In this document: piece by piece, positions 9,265 to 17,259 of the stretch | Layout: every line of letters begins with the position of its first letter | How positions within the stretch are numbered: the stretch's first letter is position 1 | NCBI GenBank assembly: GCA_902761645.1 | Contig: CACWLF010000008.1 | Coordinates: forward strand, 1-47,880 | DNA from: an uncultured Aeromonadales bacterium | Lineage (GTDB): Bacteria > Pseudomonadota > Gammaproteobacteria > Enterobacterales > Succinivibrionaceae | Direction of reading: 5' to 3' | Length of the DNA: 47,880 bases | Notes under the pieces: model-generated | Database searches by the model: none | What the model was told of the DNA's origin: nothing | Seen by the model: the letters and a program-made list of their open reading frames with translations, nothing else | Translations under genes and position numbers: made by a program

Positions 9265-10857
9265 ATGTTTAATTATTCAAAATTTCTTATACTTACAGTT
9301 TTAACATTCTGCAGCACTTCATTTGCCGGCAGTCAGAATCCGGAAGATCAGGATCCTGAAGCATACTGCATCAATAACGCAAAACGTCTGCTGCTCGAGA
9401 ATGATCAGACAGTAAACAACGGCATAACCTTCAACAACTGTCTCAAAGCCTCCGGCGGAAACAACCCTCTGGTATGGTTCTTCACGGGATATATGAAACT
9501 GCGGGGAATAGGAGCTTCACCTGATTATGAAGAAGGAATCGGATTTATAACAAAAGCTGCGGAAGGCGGTCTGTCCATAGCTCAGAAGGAACTGTCCGAC
9601 TACTACCTGACAGGAAACGGAATAAATAAAAAAATTGATGTTGCCATGGCGGCGAAATGGCTGAAAATTCTAGCCAACGGAAGCCACCCTCAACTGAAGG
9701 ACGAGGCCGCATTCAAGTTGTGCGCCCTCAATCTGTACGGAACCGGCATTCCGGTAAATTATGACGAAGCATTCTTCTGGTGCCGCAAATCCGGACTTGA
9801 CAATCATAACACCGATGGTCTGACCAATCTTGCATATATGTATATCAATGGCTTCGGTACTGATAAAAACATTCCGATCGCCATAGACTACTACAAGACC
9901 GCTGCCAACAAGGGAAGCACTTCTGCGCAAATCTCACTCGGCAGAGCTTATTCAACAGGAAAGGATCTTGATTTAAATTATGAAGAGGCCTTCTACTGGA
10001 TGAGCAAAGCGGCAGAAAAACAGAATCCTCTGGCAATCTATTATCTTGCTCAAATGTACGAATACGGAAACGGTGTGGAAAAAGATCCTGCCAAAGCGTT
10101 TGAACTGTACAGCAAATCAGCAGAACTAGGCGACAACCTGGCACAATATACCCTCGGACGATGGTATCAGTTTTCGGCAGAACCGAATCCGGATATGGCT
10201 GCCAAATGGTATCACAAATCGGCAAAGCAGAATAACACGAATGCAATGATCGCCATAGCGGAAATGTACAGGGAACAGAATTCCAAAGAGATGATTCTGT
10301 GGTTTAACCGCGCAGCCGAAGCAGGAAACCTGCAGGGCAACAGACAGCTTCTTCAGATCTATCTGAATGGAACAAAAGAGACTTCAGCAAAACCGGATCT
10401 GGCATTTGAACAGGCAAAAATTCTGGAAAAAGCCGGAGATCCGGAAGGAATCTACTGGTTAAGTTATCTGTATCTGTACGGGATCGGAACGTCAAAGGAT
10501 CCGGCAAAAGCTGAAGAAATTCTGCAGCCGCTGATTGCGGAAGGAGATCCGCTGGCAAAAAAAGGTTTGGCACAAATAAAAAAGGAAAAGAATGATCTAA
10601 ACGGAGCAATAAGCGAATTACAGGATGCCGCTGAACTGGGATGTCTTTACAATTCCTGCACAGATCTGGCGCAAATCTACAGTAAACAGAACAACTGGTC
10701 TGAAACATTCTTCTGGCTGCTTGCAGGCGACAGACTGGAAAACTCCTTGTCAGAAAAAAATATAAAGCTGATGAAACATGCTGAAAACAACATAGCGTCA
10801 GAAAAGCAGCATGAAATAAAGGAAAGGCTGGAAAAGTGGCTTGAATTCAAACAATAA
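9265..10857 (+). CDS. Exported Sel1-repeat protein
   Basis: The 530-residue protein begins with a signal peptide (MFNYSKFLILTVLTFCSTSFAG, cleavage likely near residue 22) and continues with at least ten Sel1-like repeats (for example YEEGIGFITKAAEGG, YLAQMYEYGNGVEKDPAKAF, YWLSYLYLYGIGTSKDPAKA). It is therefore probably periplasmic. The frame opens at 9193, but translation from ATG 9265 begins exactly at the signal peptide; the ribosome site is weak. Paired Cys residues near the mature N-terminus (AYCINNAK, NNCLKAS) could form a disulphide. Function is unknown; a periplasmic scaffold such as MotX, or an Hcp/EsiB-like secreted Sel1 protein, are the possibilities. It follows the cytoplasmic Sel1 gene in tandem. 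Confidence 0.85.
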   Translation: MFNYSKFLILTVLTFCSTSFAGSQNPEDQDPEAYCINNAKRLLLENDQTVNNGITFNNCLKASGGNNPLVWFFTGYMKLRGIGASPDYEEGIGFITKAAEGGLSIAQKELSDYYLTGNGINKKIDVAMAAKWLKILANGSHPQLKDEAAFKLCALNLYGTGIPVNYDEAFFWCRKSGLDNHNTDGLTNLAYMYINGFGTDKNIPIAIDYYKTAANKGSTSAQISLGRAYSTGKDLDLNYEEAFYWMSKAAEKQNPLAIYYLAQMYEYGNGVEKDPAKAFELYSKSAELGDNLAQYTLGRWYQFSAEPNPDMAAKWYHKSAKQNNTNAMIAIAEMYREQNSKEMILWFNRAAEAGNLQGNRQLLQIYLNGTKETSAKPDLAFEQAKILEKAGDPEGIYWLSYLYLYGIGTSKDPAKAEEILQPLIAEGDPLAKKGLAQIKKEKNDLNGAISELQDAAELGCLYNSCTDLAQIYSKQNNWSETFFWLLAGDRLENSLSEKNIKLMKHAENNIASEKQHEIKERLEKWLEFKQ

Positions 10858-10861
10858 AAAT

Positions 10862-10887
10862 ACAAAAGAAGTAACGCTAATTACTTC
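10862..10887 (-). terminator. Likely terminator between convergent flaG and the second Sel1 gene
   Basis: GAAGTAA and TTACTTC form a 7-bp stem with a 6-base loop. On the minus strand it is followed by TTTTGTATTTTT, so it serves flaG best; it may act weakly in the other direction. Confidence 0.6.
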
Positions 10888-10912
10888 CTCTGTTGACTCT
10901 TAACGGTAATTA

Positions 10913-11455
10913 TCAGATCTTGGTGTCAAACAGAACACTCTGGTTCTTTCCCTTGCCCTTGGCATCATCAGTAGCATTGGTCTGATCTGATTTCATAAAA
11001 TCATCACAGAATTCATCAAGTCTCTTGGAAAGCTCCAAAAACTCTTCTGTCGGGATCTGGCGGATTGTTTCATCTGAATCAGCATCAATAACGTTAACAA
11101 CATTGCAGTCCGGATCTTCGTGCCTGATAAACTTGATGCCGATCTTGCGAAATGACATCTGCTCACTGAGTTCGCTCAGTTTGTTTTCAAGCTCTTCATT
11201 TATCTGCTTTTCATCCCGTTCCTTGTCCTGCTCATCATTTTGCTTCTGCAAAGCCTGGTTCAAAGCAAGGTCCTTAGGCGATAAAGGTTTCTCTTTATCC
11301 GCGGCAACCGTAGATCCCACAATTGGTTGTGCTTCGCTGTTTGAACTGTTTGTTCTTAACGATTGGCCATTCTTCTTTACAGTAAGACCAACATTAGCAC
11401 TCATCACATTATGAGGATCGAAAGTCGATGCCATATGTGAACTAGTGGTTGTCAT
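10913..11455 (-). CDS. flaG: FlaG-family protein
   Basis: FlaG proteins affect filament length and motility in polar flagellates and are usually encoded near flagellin or fliD. Residues ~95-150 carry the family signature: a conserved helix, then IKFIRHEDPDCNVVNVIDADSD and ETIRQIPTEEFLELSKRLDEF, the usual VKVIDxxTGEVIRQIPxEExL pattern. The 180 residues are longer than typical FlaG (120-150) because of a polar, Ser/Asn-rich N-terminus and a C-terminal tail. ATG 11455 has an AAGGAG site. A sigma-28 promoter about 165 bases upstream indicates late-gene control. It stands alone downstream of flrC rather than beside fliD. Confidence 0.88.
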   Translation of the reverse strand: MTTTSSHMASTFDPHNVMSANVGLTVKKNGQSLRTNSSNSEAQPIVGSTVAADKEKPLSPKDLALNQALQKQNDEQDKERDEKQINEELENKLSELSEQMSFRKIGIKFIRHEDPDCNVVNVIDADSDETIRQIPTEEFLELSKRLDEFCDDFMKSDQTNATDDAKGKGKNQSVLFDTKI

Positions 11456-11475
11456 ACTTCACTCCTTAGTAATCA

Positions 11476-11496
11476 CCGGTTATTCACATTAACCGG
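11476..11496 (-). repeat. Inverted repeat in the flaG leader
   Basis: CCGGTTA and TAACCGG are perfect 7-base arms around a 7-base loop, about 20 bases upstream of the flaG start codon and beside its ribosome site. It could be an mRNA hairpin in the long flaG leader or a protein-binding site. Confidence 0.5.
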
Positions 11497-11629
11497 AATG
11501 TTTAATTAAAATAAACTCTAATCGTCATAAATTCCTGTTTATTTAATCGATTTTGTGTCTGAACAAAACAGATCGGGAAAATACAGAAATCCGAACATTT
11601 TTTTCAAACACTGCCGTCTGTTACTTAGT

Positions 11630-11656
11630 TTATCGGATTTAAAAACAGTGACTTTA
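11630..11656 (-). promoter_or_regulatory. Sigma-28 promoter of flaG
   Basis: On the minus strand TAAA-N15-TCCGATAA matches the flagellar sigma-28 consensus at all four -35 and seven of eight -10 positions with exact 15-base spacing. The start point near 11620 gives a leader of about 165 bases. Confidence 0.85.
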
Positions 11657-11695
11657 GAAAAATTAATGATTTTTTTCTGTTTTTTCATGACAAAT

Positions 11696-11741
11696 GAAAA
11701 AAATCGGCTGAAGGCTTTATTTGCAAGGCTCCTGCCGATTT
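11696..11741 (-). terminator. Terminator after flrC
   Basis: On the minus strand AATCGGC and GCCGATT pair around an inner partly complementary region (AGGAGCC with GGCTT-like bases) and run into TTTTT. It lies about 55 bases after the flrC stop and separates flrBC from the flaG promoter. Confidence 0.65.
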
Positions 11742-11794
11742 CAGCAAAACCGATGTTATATTTAACTGTCTACAAAACAGTCACAAATTTAACT

Positions 11795-13240
11795 TCAGGC
11801 AAAATTAGGGAGAGGTTTGTCAAACCGGTTCATTTCGGGAATATCCAGACCAAGTTCCCTCATTTTTGCTATTTTATAACGCAGAGTTCTCGGACTGATT
11901 CCAAGTTTCTCCGCAGCACATTTTCTAGATCCGTTATATTCCTTCAGTGTGTTGATTATCAACTGATTTTCCTGCTCTTTCAGTTCGGAACAGATCTGAC
12001 CGTCAGCAACGCTCTCATTATCCCGGTATTCACCGCCGCTGTTTTCATTCGGCACACTGTTCTCCTGTCCGTTCCTGCAAACATTAAAAGGTTCAGCCTG
12101 AATATGCATCGTGAAATCCCCTTCAATAAGAAGATTTTCGGAAACAACCTCTTCATCCGACAGAATCAGTGCACGCTGGACAAGATTATCAAGTTCCCTT
12201 ACATTGCCGGGGAAATCATAATTTAATAAAGTCTGCTTTGCATCATCCGACAGCACAGGGATTTTTCTGCCCTGCTCTTTTGCGTGCAGCGCCAGCAGGT
12301 GCTCCGCAAGCGGAATAATATCTCCTCTGCGGTCCTTTAACGGAAGCCACGCCAGCGGAAACACGTTTAAACGGTAATACAAATCCTCTCTGAAAAGACC
12401 TTTGGCAACCGCTTCCTTAAGATTCCGGTTGGATGTGGCAAGCACTCTTACGTTAAGCGGAATCGTTTTTCTTCCTCCCAGTCTCTCCACTTCCTTTTCC
12501 TGAAGCACCCTGAGAAGTTTTGTCTGAAGATTCAAATCCATCTCCGTTATCTCATCCAGTAAAATTGTTCCGTCCTGCGCCTGTTCAAACTTTCCCGGAC
12601 ATGCCTGAACCGCACCGGTAAACGACCCCTTTTCATAACCGAACAGGGTAGCTTCAAGCATGCTTTCCGGAATCGCGGCGCAATTTATCGCCACAAACGG
12701 TTTGGAAGCACGCGGAGAATGATCATGAATATATCTTGAAAGGACTTCTTTTCCTGAACCGCTCGGACCTGTAATCATAACACTGGCATCGGAACGTGCA
12801 ACTTTGACTGCCAGTGCAAACAGCTGTCCTGTCTTCGGATCTCCGTAAACAGGTTCTTTGGTTTCAACCTGATAAGACGGAACATACCTCCCTACCTGAT
12901 TCAGCAGCACCTCGGGAGCAAAGGGTTTTGCCAGGTAATCCACCGCACCCTCCCGCATCGCTCTGATTGCTCCGTTTATATTTGCGTATGCGGTGATCAG
13001 CAATACCGGTAATCTGGGATACATATTATTTATATTGTTCAACAGGGCATGACCGTCCATTCCCTCCATCTGAACATCCGAAATCACCATGTCAATCTCT
13101 GTTACAGCCAGTTTTGCAAGTGCATCCAGTCCGTTGACAGCTTCGATGCAGCTGTAACCGGCAAGTTTGAGAGTATCCGCTATTGCTTCTCTCAGATTCT
13201 GATCATCGTCAACAATTAAAATTTTAGCTTTATTCATCAT
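11795..13240 (-). CDS. flrC: Sigma-54-dependent flagellar response regulator FlrC/FleR
   Basis: FlrC is the NtrC-family activator phosphorylated by FlrB, expected to switch on middle flagellar genes such as the fliE operon. Domains: receiver (residues 5-120, phosphoacceptor Asp55 in VISDVQM), AAA+ ATPase (Walker A GPSGSGKE; Walker B GTILLDEI), and a C-terminal Fis-type helix-turn-helix (SRKCAAEKLGISPRTLRYKI). The stretch VQACPGKFEQAQDGTILLDEI is characteristic of FlrC. The sigma-54 contact loop reads GSFTGA rather than the usual GAFTGA. ATG 13240 overlaps the flrB stop by four bases (ATGA). A second ATG two codons in frame at 13237 sits at a better distance from AGGAG, so either may be used. 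Confidence 0.95.
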   Translation of the reverse strand: MMNKAKILIVDDDQNLREAIADTLKLAGYSCIEAVNGLDALAKLAVTEIDMVISDVQMEGMDGHALLNNINNMYPRLPVLLITAYANINGAIRAMREGAVDYLAKPFAPEVLLNQVGRYVPSYQVETKEPVYGDPKTGQLFALAVKVARSDASVMITGPSGSGKEVLSRYIHDHSPRASKPFVAINCAAIPESMLEATLFGYEKGSFTGAVQACPGKFEQAQDGTILLDEITEMDLNLQTKLLRVLQEKEVERLGGRKTIPLNVRVLATSNRNLKEAVAKGLFREDLYYRLNVFPLAWLPLKDRRGDIIPLAEHLLALHAKEQGRKIPVLSDDAKQTLLNYDFPGNVRELDNLVQRALILSDEEVVSENLLIEGDFTMHIQAEPFNVCRNGQENSVPNENSGGEYRDNESVADGQICSELKEQENQLIINTLKEYNGSRKCAAEKLGISPRTLRYKIAKMRELGLDIPEMNRFDKPLPNFA

Positions 13241-14232
13241 CTGCTCCTGACTTCATACAGGGGAAATCTCATCGTAAAACAGGATCCCATGCCATCTTCC
13301 GACGAAACTTTGACACTGCCCTGATGAGAACTTACCACTGCCTTTACTACTGCAAGACCCAGACCAGTTCCGCTGCTTTTTGTAGTAAAAAACGGATCAA
13401 ACAGATTTTTCAGATCTTTCTGTTTGATGCCGTCGCCGTTATCTGTGATTTTAATGAATACATTTTCTTCGTTTTTTTCAACCTGAATCATTACATGTGT
13501 GGCATTTGCCTGAAGCGCATTGACCAGCAGGTTGTCTACCGCACCCTTTAAGGCGGAACTGTTGCCAATCATGGTAACAGGCGGTTCATCGGATTTTATT
13601 GTCAGTTCGGCACCGGATTCATCAAAAAGTCTCTCGGTATCGTTCCTTACATGCTCCATAACATCATGAAGTTCAACACTTTCCACAATGTTTTCTCCGG
13701 ATCTCGCAAAGAGAAGAATATCTGAAATCTGATTTTCCAAATCGTGCAGTCTTGAAAGTAATTTCTGCTGGAACTGATAATGATCCTCCTGTTTAAGATT
13801 TTTATTTCCCAAAGAGGAAGCATACAGGATTGCAGCTGATAAAGGAGTTCTTATCTGATGAGCAAGAGTAGCAGACATGCGTCCTAAATTTGACAGTTTT
13901 TCCATTTGTCTCATCTGATCCTGCAGTGCTCTTGTCTCCGTCAGATCGGTGATCTGAACCAGCTGTCCATTGTTGGCAGCCAAAGGCGATGTACTGACCT
14001 GTACCTTTTTGCCGTTTGACAGGGATATTTCATGTCCGTCATCAGCCCTGATACGAAAATACTCCTTTATAACGCCAAGCCAGGTCTGACCGGCTATATT
14101 TTTTCCAAACAGCACCTCTGCTGCAGGATTAATGTGAGAAACCATTCCACGGTCATCGATAATAACAACCGCCGAGGGAATAACATTAAAAATTTCCGAA
14201 TAAAGATTATTCTGTTCCGCATTTACATTCAT
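13237..14232 (-). CDS. flrB: Flagellar sensor histidine kinase FlrB/FleS
   Basis: FlrB is the soluble kinase that phosphorylates FlrC. The 331 residues hold an N-terminal PAS domain (about 10-100), a dimerisation/phosphoacceptor helix with His125 (TLAHQIRTPLSA) and an HATPase domain with N, G1, F and G2 boxes (NLLVNALQANA, DNGDGI, LFDPFFTTK, GTGLGLAV). There is no membrane segment, as in FleS. The open frame extends to a TTG at 14259, but that part is covered by a sigma-54-like promoter, and ATG 14232 has a GGAG site, so I start there. It is co-transcribed with flrC (four-base overlap). Confidence 0.94.
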   Translation of the reverse strand: MNVNAEQNNLYSEIFNVIPSAVVIIDDRGMVSHINPAAEVLFGKNIAGQTWLGVIKEYFRIRADDGHEISLSNGKKVQVSTSPLAANNGQLVQITDLTETRALQDQMRQMEKLSNLGRMSATLAHQIRTPLSAAILYASSLGNKNLKQEDHYQFQQKLLSRLHDLENQISDILLFARSGENIVESVELHDVMEHVRNDTERLFDESGAELTIKSDEPPVTMIGNSSALKGAVDNLLVNALQANATHVMIQVEKNEENVFIKITDNGDGIKQKDLKNLFDPFFTTKSSGTGLGLAVVKAVVSSHQGSVKVSSEDGMGSCFTMRFPLYEVRSR

Positions 14233-14258
14233 GATTACAGCTCCGTTACGGTAGAGCA

Positions 14259-14275
14259 ATCAATATCCGTGCCAG
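14259..14275 (-). promoter_or_regulatory. Sigma-54-like promoter of flrBC
   Basis: On the minus strand CTGGCACG-N4-TTGAT: the -24 element is a full match, and the -12 element has GA where GC is usual. The predicted start point near 14248 lies 16 bases before the flrB ATG. In Vibrio, FlrA activates flrBC from sigma-54, which this arrangement would reproduce. Confidence 0.65.
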
Positions 14276-14278
14276 AAT

Positions 14279-14321
14279 AAAAAAATCCCGTGATTCCTCA
14301 GAATTTAAGGAATACGGGAAT
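14279..14321 (-). terminator. Terminator after flrA
   Basis: On the minus strand TCCCGTATTCCT and AGGAATCACGGGA form a long stem with one bulge, followed by TTTTTTT. It lies about 30 bases after the flrA stop, just before the flrBC promoter, so flrA and flrBC are separate units. Confidence 0.85.
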
Positions 14322-14348
14322 AGAACAATAACCTGATGAAAGGTTCCG

Positions 14349-15920
14349 TTAAAAATCCTTGGCTACAATTCCATACTTTTTCATTTTCTCTACCAGAGTT
14401 GTTCTTCTCATGCCGAGCATCTCGGCTGCACGTGAGGTAACACCGTTCTGTTTATCAAGAGCCTGGCGAATCAGATTGATTTCAAGTTCTGAAAGCATAT
14501 CCTTTAAATTGATTCCATTATCTGGAAGAACACTCGCAAATGCCGACTCCTCAAGGCTTACAGCGGCGTTTTCTCCTCCTGATGCTGCTTTTGACATTTC
14601 GTTATCATTTGAAATTTCTCCGGAAGACTGCAGAGGCTGCTCATCCTGCGAATTATCAATATCGCTGCCGGCATCCGACGCGTTATCAGATGAAGAATCA
14701 TCAGCAAACATGGCAATCAGAGCATCACGTTCCGATTGAGGAGAACTTTCCTCATAGCGTGATTTTCTGGTATTATCGATCTCTACACCATACTGGTACT
14801 TGACAGGAAGATCCTTTGCATCAATGACACAGTTAGGATGAAGGATCATCAGCCGCTCAACCAGATTGGACAATTCTCTTACATTGCCGGGCCACTGATG
14901 CTTCATAAGCGAGTCGATTGCTCTCTGGGTAAATCTTATGTTTACATTATGCTCAACGGAATGACGGCTGGTCAGTTCCTGCAGCAGCAGAGGAATATCA
15001 TCGGCGCGATCCCGGAGCGGAGGAGTTTCAATCGGAAAAACATTCAGGCGGTAATACAGATCTTCCCTGAACTTGCCATCGCGAATCATATCCTCAAGAT
15101 GTCTGTGAGTAGCCGCTATCACCCTTACATTGGTTTTGACAGATTTATTTCCTCCTACCCTTTCAAAATAATGTTCCTGAAGAACTCTCAGCAGTTTTAC
15201 CTGCATCGGCATCGGCATATCTCCGATTTCATCGAGAAATATGGTTCCTCCCTCGGCCATTTCAAAACGTCCCTTTCGGGCTGAAATCGCACCGGTAAAT
15301 GCGCCCTTTTCATGTCCGAACAGTTCGGATTCAAGTAAATCAGGAGGAATGGCACCGCAGTTGATCGGCACAAAAGGACCTTTGGAACGATTGGACAATT
15401 CATGGACGGAACGTGCAACCACCTCTTTACCTGTTCCGGATTCGCCCAGTATCAATACATTCGCATCAGTGACAGCCACCTGTTCAATAAGGTGTCGAAC
15501 CTCCTTTATTGCATCACCCTGACCTACCAGCAGTTTAAGCAATGTCTGAGTGGCACCTTTCTCATTGTTTTTGTTATGAAATGAAAAGAAGGACTGACAA
15601 TATCTTATCTGCTGTGAAAACTCTTCTATATTAAAAGGAGGTTTCAGCGTTCCCATCATATTCGGTGAACTGTACTCATGTTCAACATTGATACCGATAA
15701 AAGGTACTTTGGAAAATTTAGCCAGAAAATCAGCAAGAGTGTTCTGCTTCAAATCGCCAACCAGAACAGCAGTCATTTCTTCAGTATCATTCAAAAATGC
15801 AACGCAATCCTCTTCCGTCCCGCTGTGCCAGGAAATTCCCATAAATCCCAGAATGGTCTCTATCTGAGTTCTTCTTTCCTGATTGTTATCAATAACTAAT
15901 ATAACACCGTTAAAATCCAT
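14349..15920 (-). CDS. flrA: Flagellar master regulator FlrA/FleQ
   Basis: This enhancer-binding protein heads the sigma-54 flagellar hierarchy. The 523 residues show a degenerate FleQ-type receiver (1-115), an AAA+ domain (Walker A GESGTGKE at 159-166; GAFTGA at 206-211; Walker B GTIFLDEI), and a C-terminal Fis helix-turn-helix (SRAAEMLGMRRTTLVEKMKK). Two features are odd. The segment aligned with the FleQ cyclic-di-GMP motif LFRSLVG reads LLKLLVG (127-133). Also, the linker between the AAA+ and DNA-binding domains (about 379-471) is ~93 residues, Ser/Asp/Asn-rich and roughly twice the length in FleQ. It has its own terminator and lies divergent from the flagellin gene. Confidence 0.95.
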   Translation of the reverse strand: MDFNGVILVIDNNQERRTQIETILGFMGISWHSGTEEDCVAFLNDTEEMTAVLVGDLKQNTLADFLAKFSKVPFIGINVEHEYSSPNMMGTLKPPFNIEEFSQQIRYCQSFFSFHNKNNEKGATQTLLKLLVGQGDAIKEVRHLIEQVAVTDANVLILGESGTGKEVVARSVHELSNRSKGPFVPINCGAIPPDLLESELFGHEKGAFTGAISARKGRFEMAEGGTIFLDEIGDMPMPMQVKLLRVLQEHYFERVGGNKSVKTNVRVIAATHRHLEDMIRDGKFREDLYYRLNVFPIETPPLRDRADDIPLLLQELTSRHSVEHNVNIRFTQRAIDSLMKHQWPGNVRELSNLVERLMILHPNCVIDAKDLPVKYQYGVEIDNTRKSRYEESSPQSERDALIAMFADDSSSDNASDAGSDIDNSQDEQPLQSSGEISNDNEMSKAASGGENAAVSLEESAFASVLPDNGINLKDMLSELEINLIRQALDKQNGVTSRAAEMLGMRRTTLVEKMKKYGIVAKDF

Positions 15921-15983
15921 AATAACCTTCTGAACCGTGTTTAACTTGTAGATATTTTTTTCATTGTAACATTAAAATCAAAG

Positions 15984-16013
15984 ATCAAAAGGTTTTAAGT
16001 CATTAATTTGACT
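15984..16013 (-). promoter_or_regulatory. Possible sigma-70 promoter of flrA
   Basis: On the minus strand a TTGACG-like -35 lies within the palindrome at 16005-16025, and an AT-rich TTAAAA is found about 17-18 bases on. Both elements are imperfect. The palindrome would overlap the -35 region. Confidence 0.3.
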
Positions 16014-16025
16014 ATACGTCAAATT
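16005..16025. promoter_or_regulatory. AATTTGAC-N5-GTCAAATT palindrome upstream of flrA
   Basis: These are perfect 8-base inverted arms with a 5-base spacer (TATAC), in the divergent region between flrA and flagellin. The form is that of a dimeric regulator site, possibly a flrA operator. No similar second copy was noticed in the window. Confidence 0.5.
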
Positions 16026-16125
16026 TTTGATTTATTATTTCTCTTTAATAACCTTTTCAAGGTATAAACCAATACCAAAATTAAACATAATTCGCAAAAA
16101 TCCAATTTTGGATGGTGTATTATTA

Positions 16126-16154
16126 TTGACAGTGTCATTCACTGAATTTATTAG
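16126..16154 (+). promoter_or_regulatory. Possible sigma-70 promoter upstream of flagellin
   Basis: TTGACA-N17-TATTAG has a perfect -35 and ideal spacing, with a -10 of four of six. It faces the flagellin gene and precedes its sigma-28 promoter by about 70 bases, so it may supply basal transcription or a short leader transcript. Confidence 0.4.
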
Positions 16155-16161
16155 TGCTGTC

Positions 16162-16175
16162 TTTCCATATGGAAA
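16162..16175. promoter_or_regulatory. Perfect palindrome TTTCCATATGGAAA
   Basis: A 14-base perfect palindrome lies just after the putative sigma-70 -10 element and 24 bases before the sigma-28 -35. Its position is that of an operator; the binding protein is unknown. Confidence 0.45.
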
Positions 16176-16198
16176 CGAATACATGCAACAAAATTAAT

Positions 16199-16225
16199 TA
16201 AAGTTCACCAAAATATAACCGATAT
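16199..16225 (+). promoter_or_regulatory. Sigma-28 promoter of flagellin
   Basis: TAAA-N15-ACCGATAT matches the consensus TAAA-N15-GCCGATAA at four of four and six of eight positions with exact spacing. It is about 70 bases upstream of the flagellin ATG. Confidence 0.8.
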
Positions 16226-16293
16226 GTAATTAAAGTGGTGGAAAATATTACCCGCCGTTATCCGGATTTCAAATAAAAGTTAGGAGAAACATC

Positions 16294-17199
16294 ATGGCTT
16301 TATATGTTAATACCAATACAAGTTCTATTAACGCCCAGAGAAATTTGAACAAATCAACAAATGCCCTGCAGAGTTCCTATACAAAACTTGCTTCAGGAAA
16401 CCGTATTAATTCTGCAAAAGATGATGCGGCAGGATTGCAGATTGCTGATCGCATGACCTCTCAGATTAATGGTTTAACTCAGGGTAACAGAAACGCCAAC
16501 GACGGCATTTCTTTATGTCAGACTGCTGAAGGTGCTCTTGATGAAGTTACAAGCATGCTGCAGCGCATGCGCACTTTGGCTATTCAGTCTGCCAATGGAA
16601 CCAACAGTTCTGATGAAAGAGACGCAATTAACGCTGAAGCCCAGCAGCTGCAGCAGGAAATTACAAGAATCGGAAAAGACACATCTTTTGGCGGAACCTT
16701 AAAAATATTCGGCGCGTCGACAGGCACTGGCTCTGATGGTTCTTTGGTTACAGTATCCGGCGGTAATGATGGCAAAGTTGGTTTCCAGGTTGGATCAAAT
16801 GCCAATGAAACAATTGATGTTCAGTTCAAAAGTATGTCAACAATGCTGAATGCAGTTCTTTACACCGCTTCAGAAGGAGAAAATGCTGCGTCTTATTATA
16901 TAAATTTGGATACTGCTGCAAATTCACAGACAGCCATTGATAAAATTGATACTTTAATCCAAAAAGTTGATTCTTTCAGAGCAGATTTAGGTGCAGCACA
17001 GAATCGTTTGGAATCAACTATTTCAAACCAGGAAAATGTTATCGAAAATGTAAGTGATGCACGTTCACGTATCAAGGATGTTGACTACGCTTCCGAGACA
17101 GCCAAGATGGCTCAGCAGCAGATTCTGCAGCAGGCTTCAACCTCAATGTTAAGTCAGGCAAATCAGAAAAATTCGATTGCCTTGAATCTGCTTGGCTAA
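16294..17199 (+). CDS. Flagellin, complete
   Basis: This 301-residue filament protein has conserved N-terminal ([20 protein letters not shown]) and C-terminal ([18 protein letters not shown]) D0/D1 helices. A short, variable central domain (about residues 140-205) is rich in Ser, Thr, Gly and Asn, typical acceptor residues for O-glycosylation. It is short compared with enteric flagellins, as is common in polar flagellates. ATG 16294 is preceded by TAGGAG. It is nearly identical at both ends to the flagellin at 1-799, including a 56-base identical stretch (17089-17144 against 689-744). The tandem Maf glycosyltransferase genes follow on the same strand after a terminator. Confidence 0.98.
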   Translation: MALYVNTNTSSINAQRNLNKSTNALQSSYTKLASGNRINSAKDDAAGLQIADRMTSQINGLTQGNRNANDGISLCQTAEGALDEVTSMLQRMRTLAIQSANGTNSSDERDAINAEAQQLQQEITRIGKDTSFGGTLKIFGASTGTGSDGSLVTVSGGNDGKVGFQVGSNANETIDVQFKSMSTMLNAVLYTASEGENAASYYINLDTAANSQTAIDKIDTLIQKVDSFRADLGAAQNRLESTISNQENVIENVSDARSRIKDVDYASETAKMAQQQILQQASTSMLSQANQKNSIALNLLG

Positions 17200-17232
17200 C
17201 AATTTGCTTTGACTGCAATAATTTTTTTATAC

Positions 17233-17257
17233 AGCCCGATTTTATCGGGCTTTTTTG
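17233..17257 (+). terminator. Terminator of flagellin
   Basis: GCCCGAT and ATCGGGC form a perfect 7-bp stem with a very short loop, followed by TTTTTT. It lies 33 bases after the flagellin stop. Confidence 0.9.
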
Positions 17258-17259
17258 TT

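Noticed and set aside
11555..12226. 223-codon plus-strand frame opposite flrC
   Set aside because: It is a shadow of flrC and its downstream region, with no recognisable domain.
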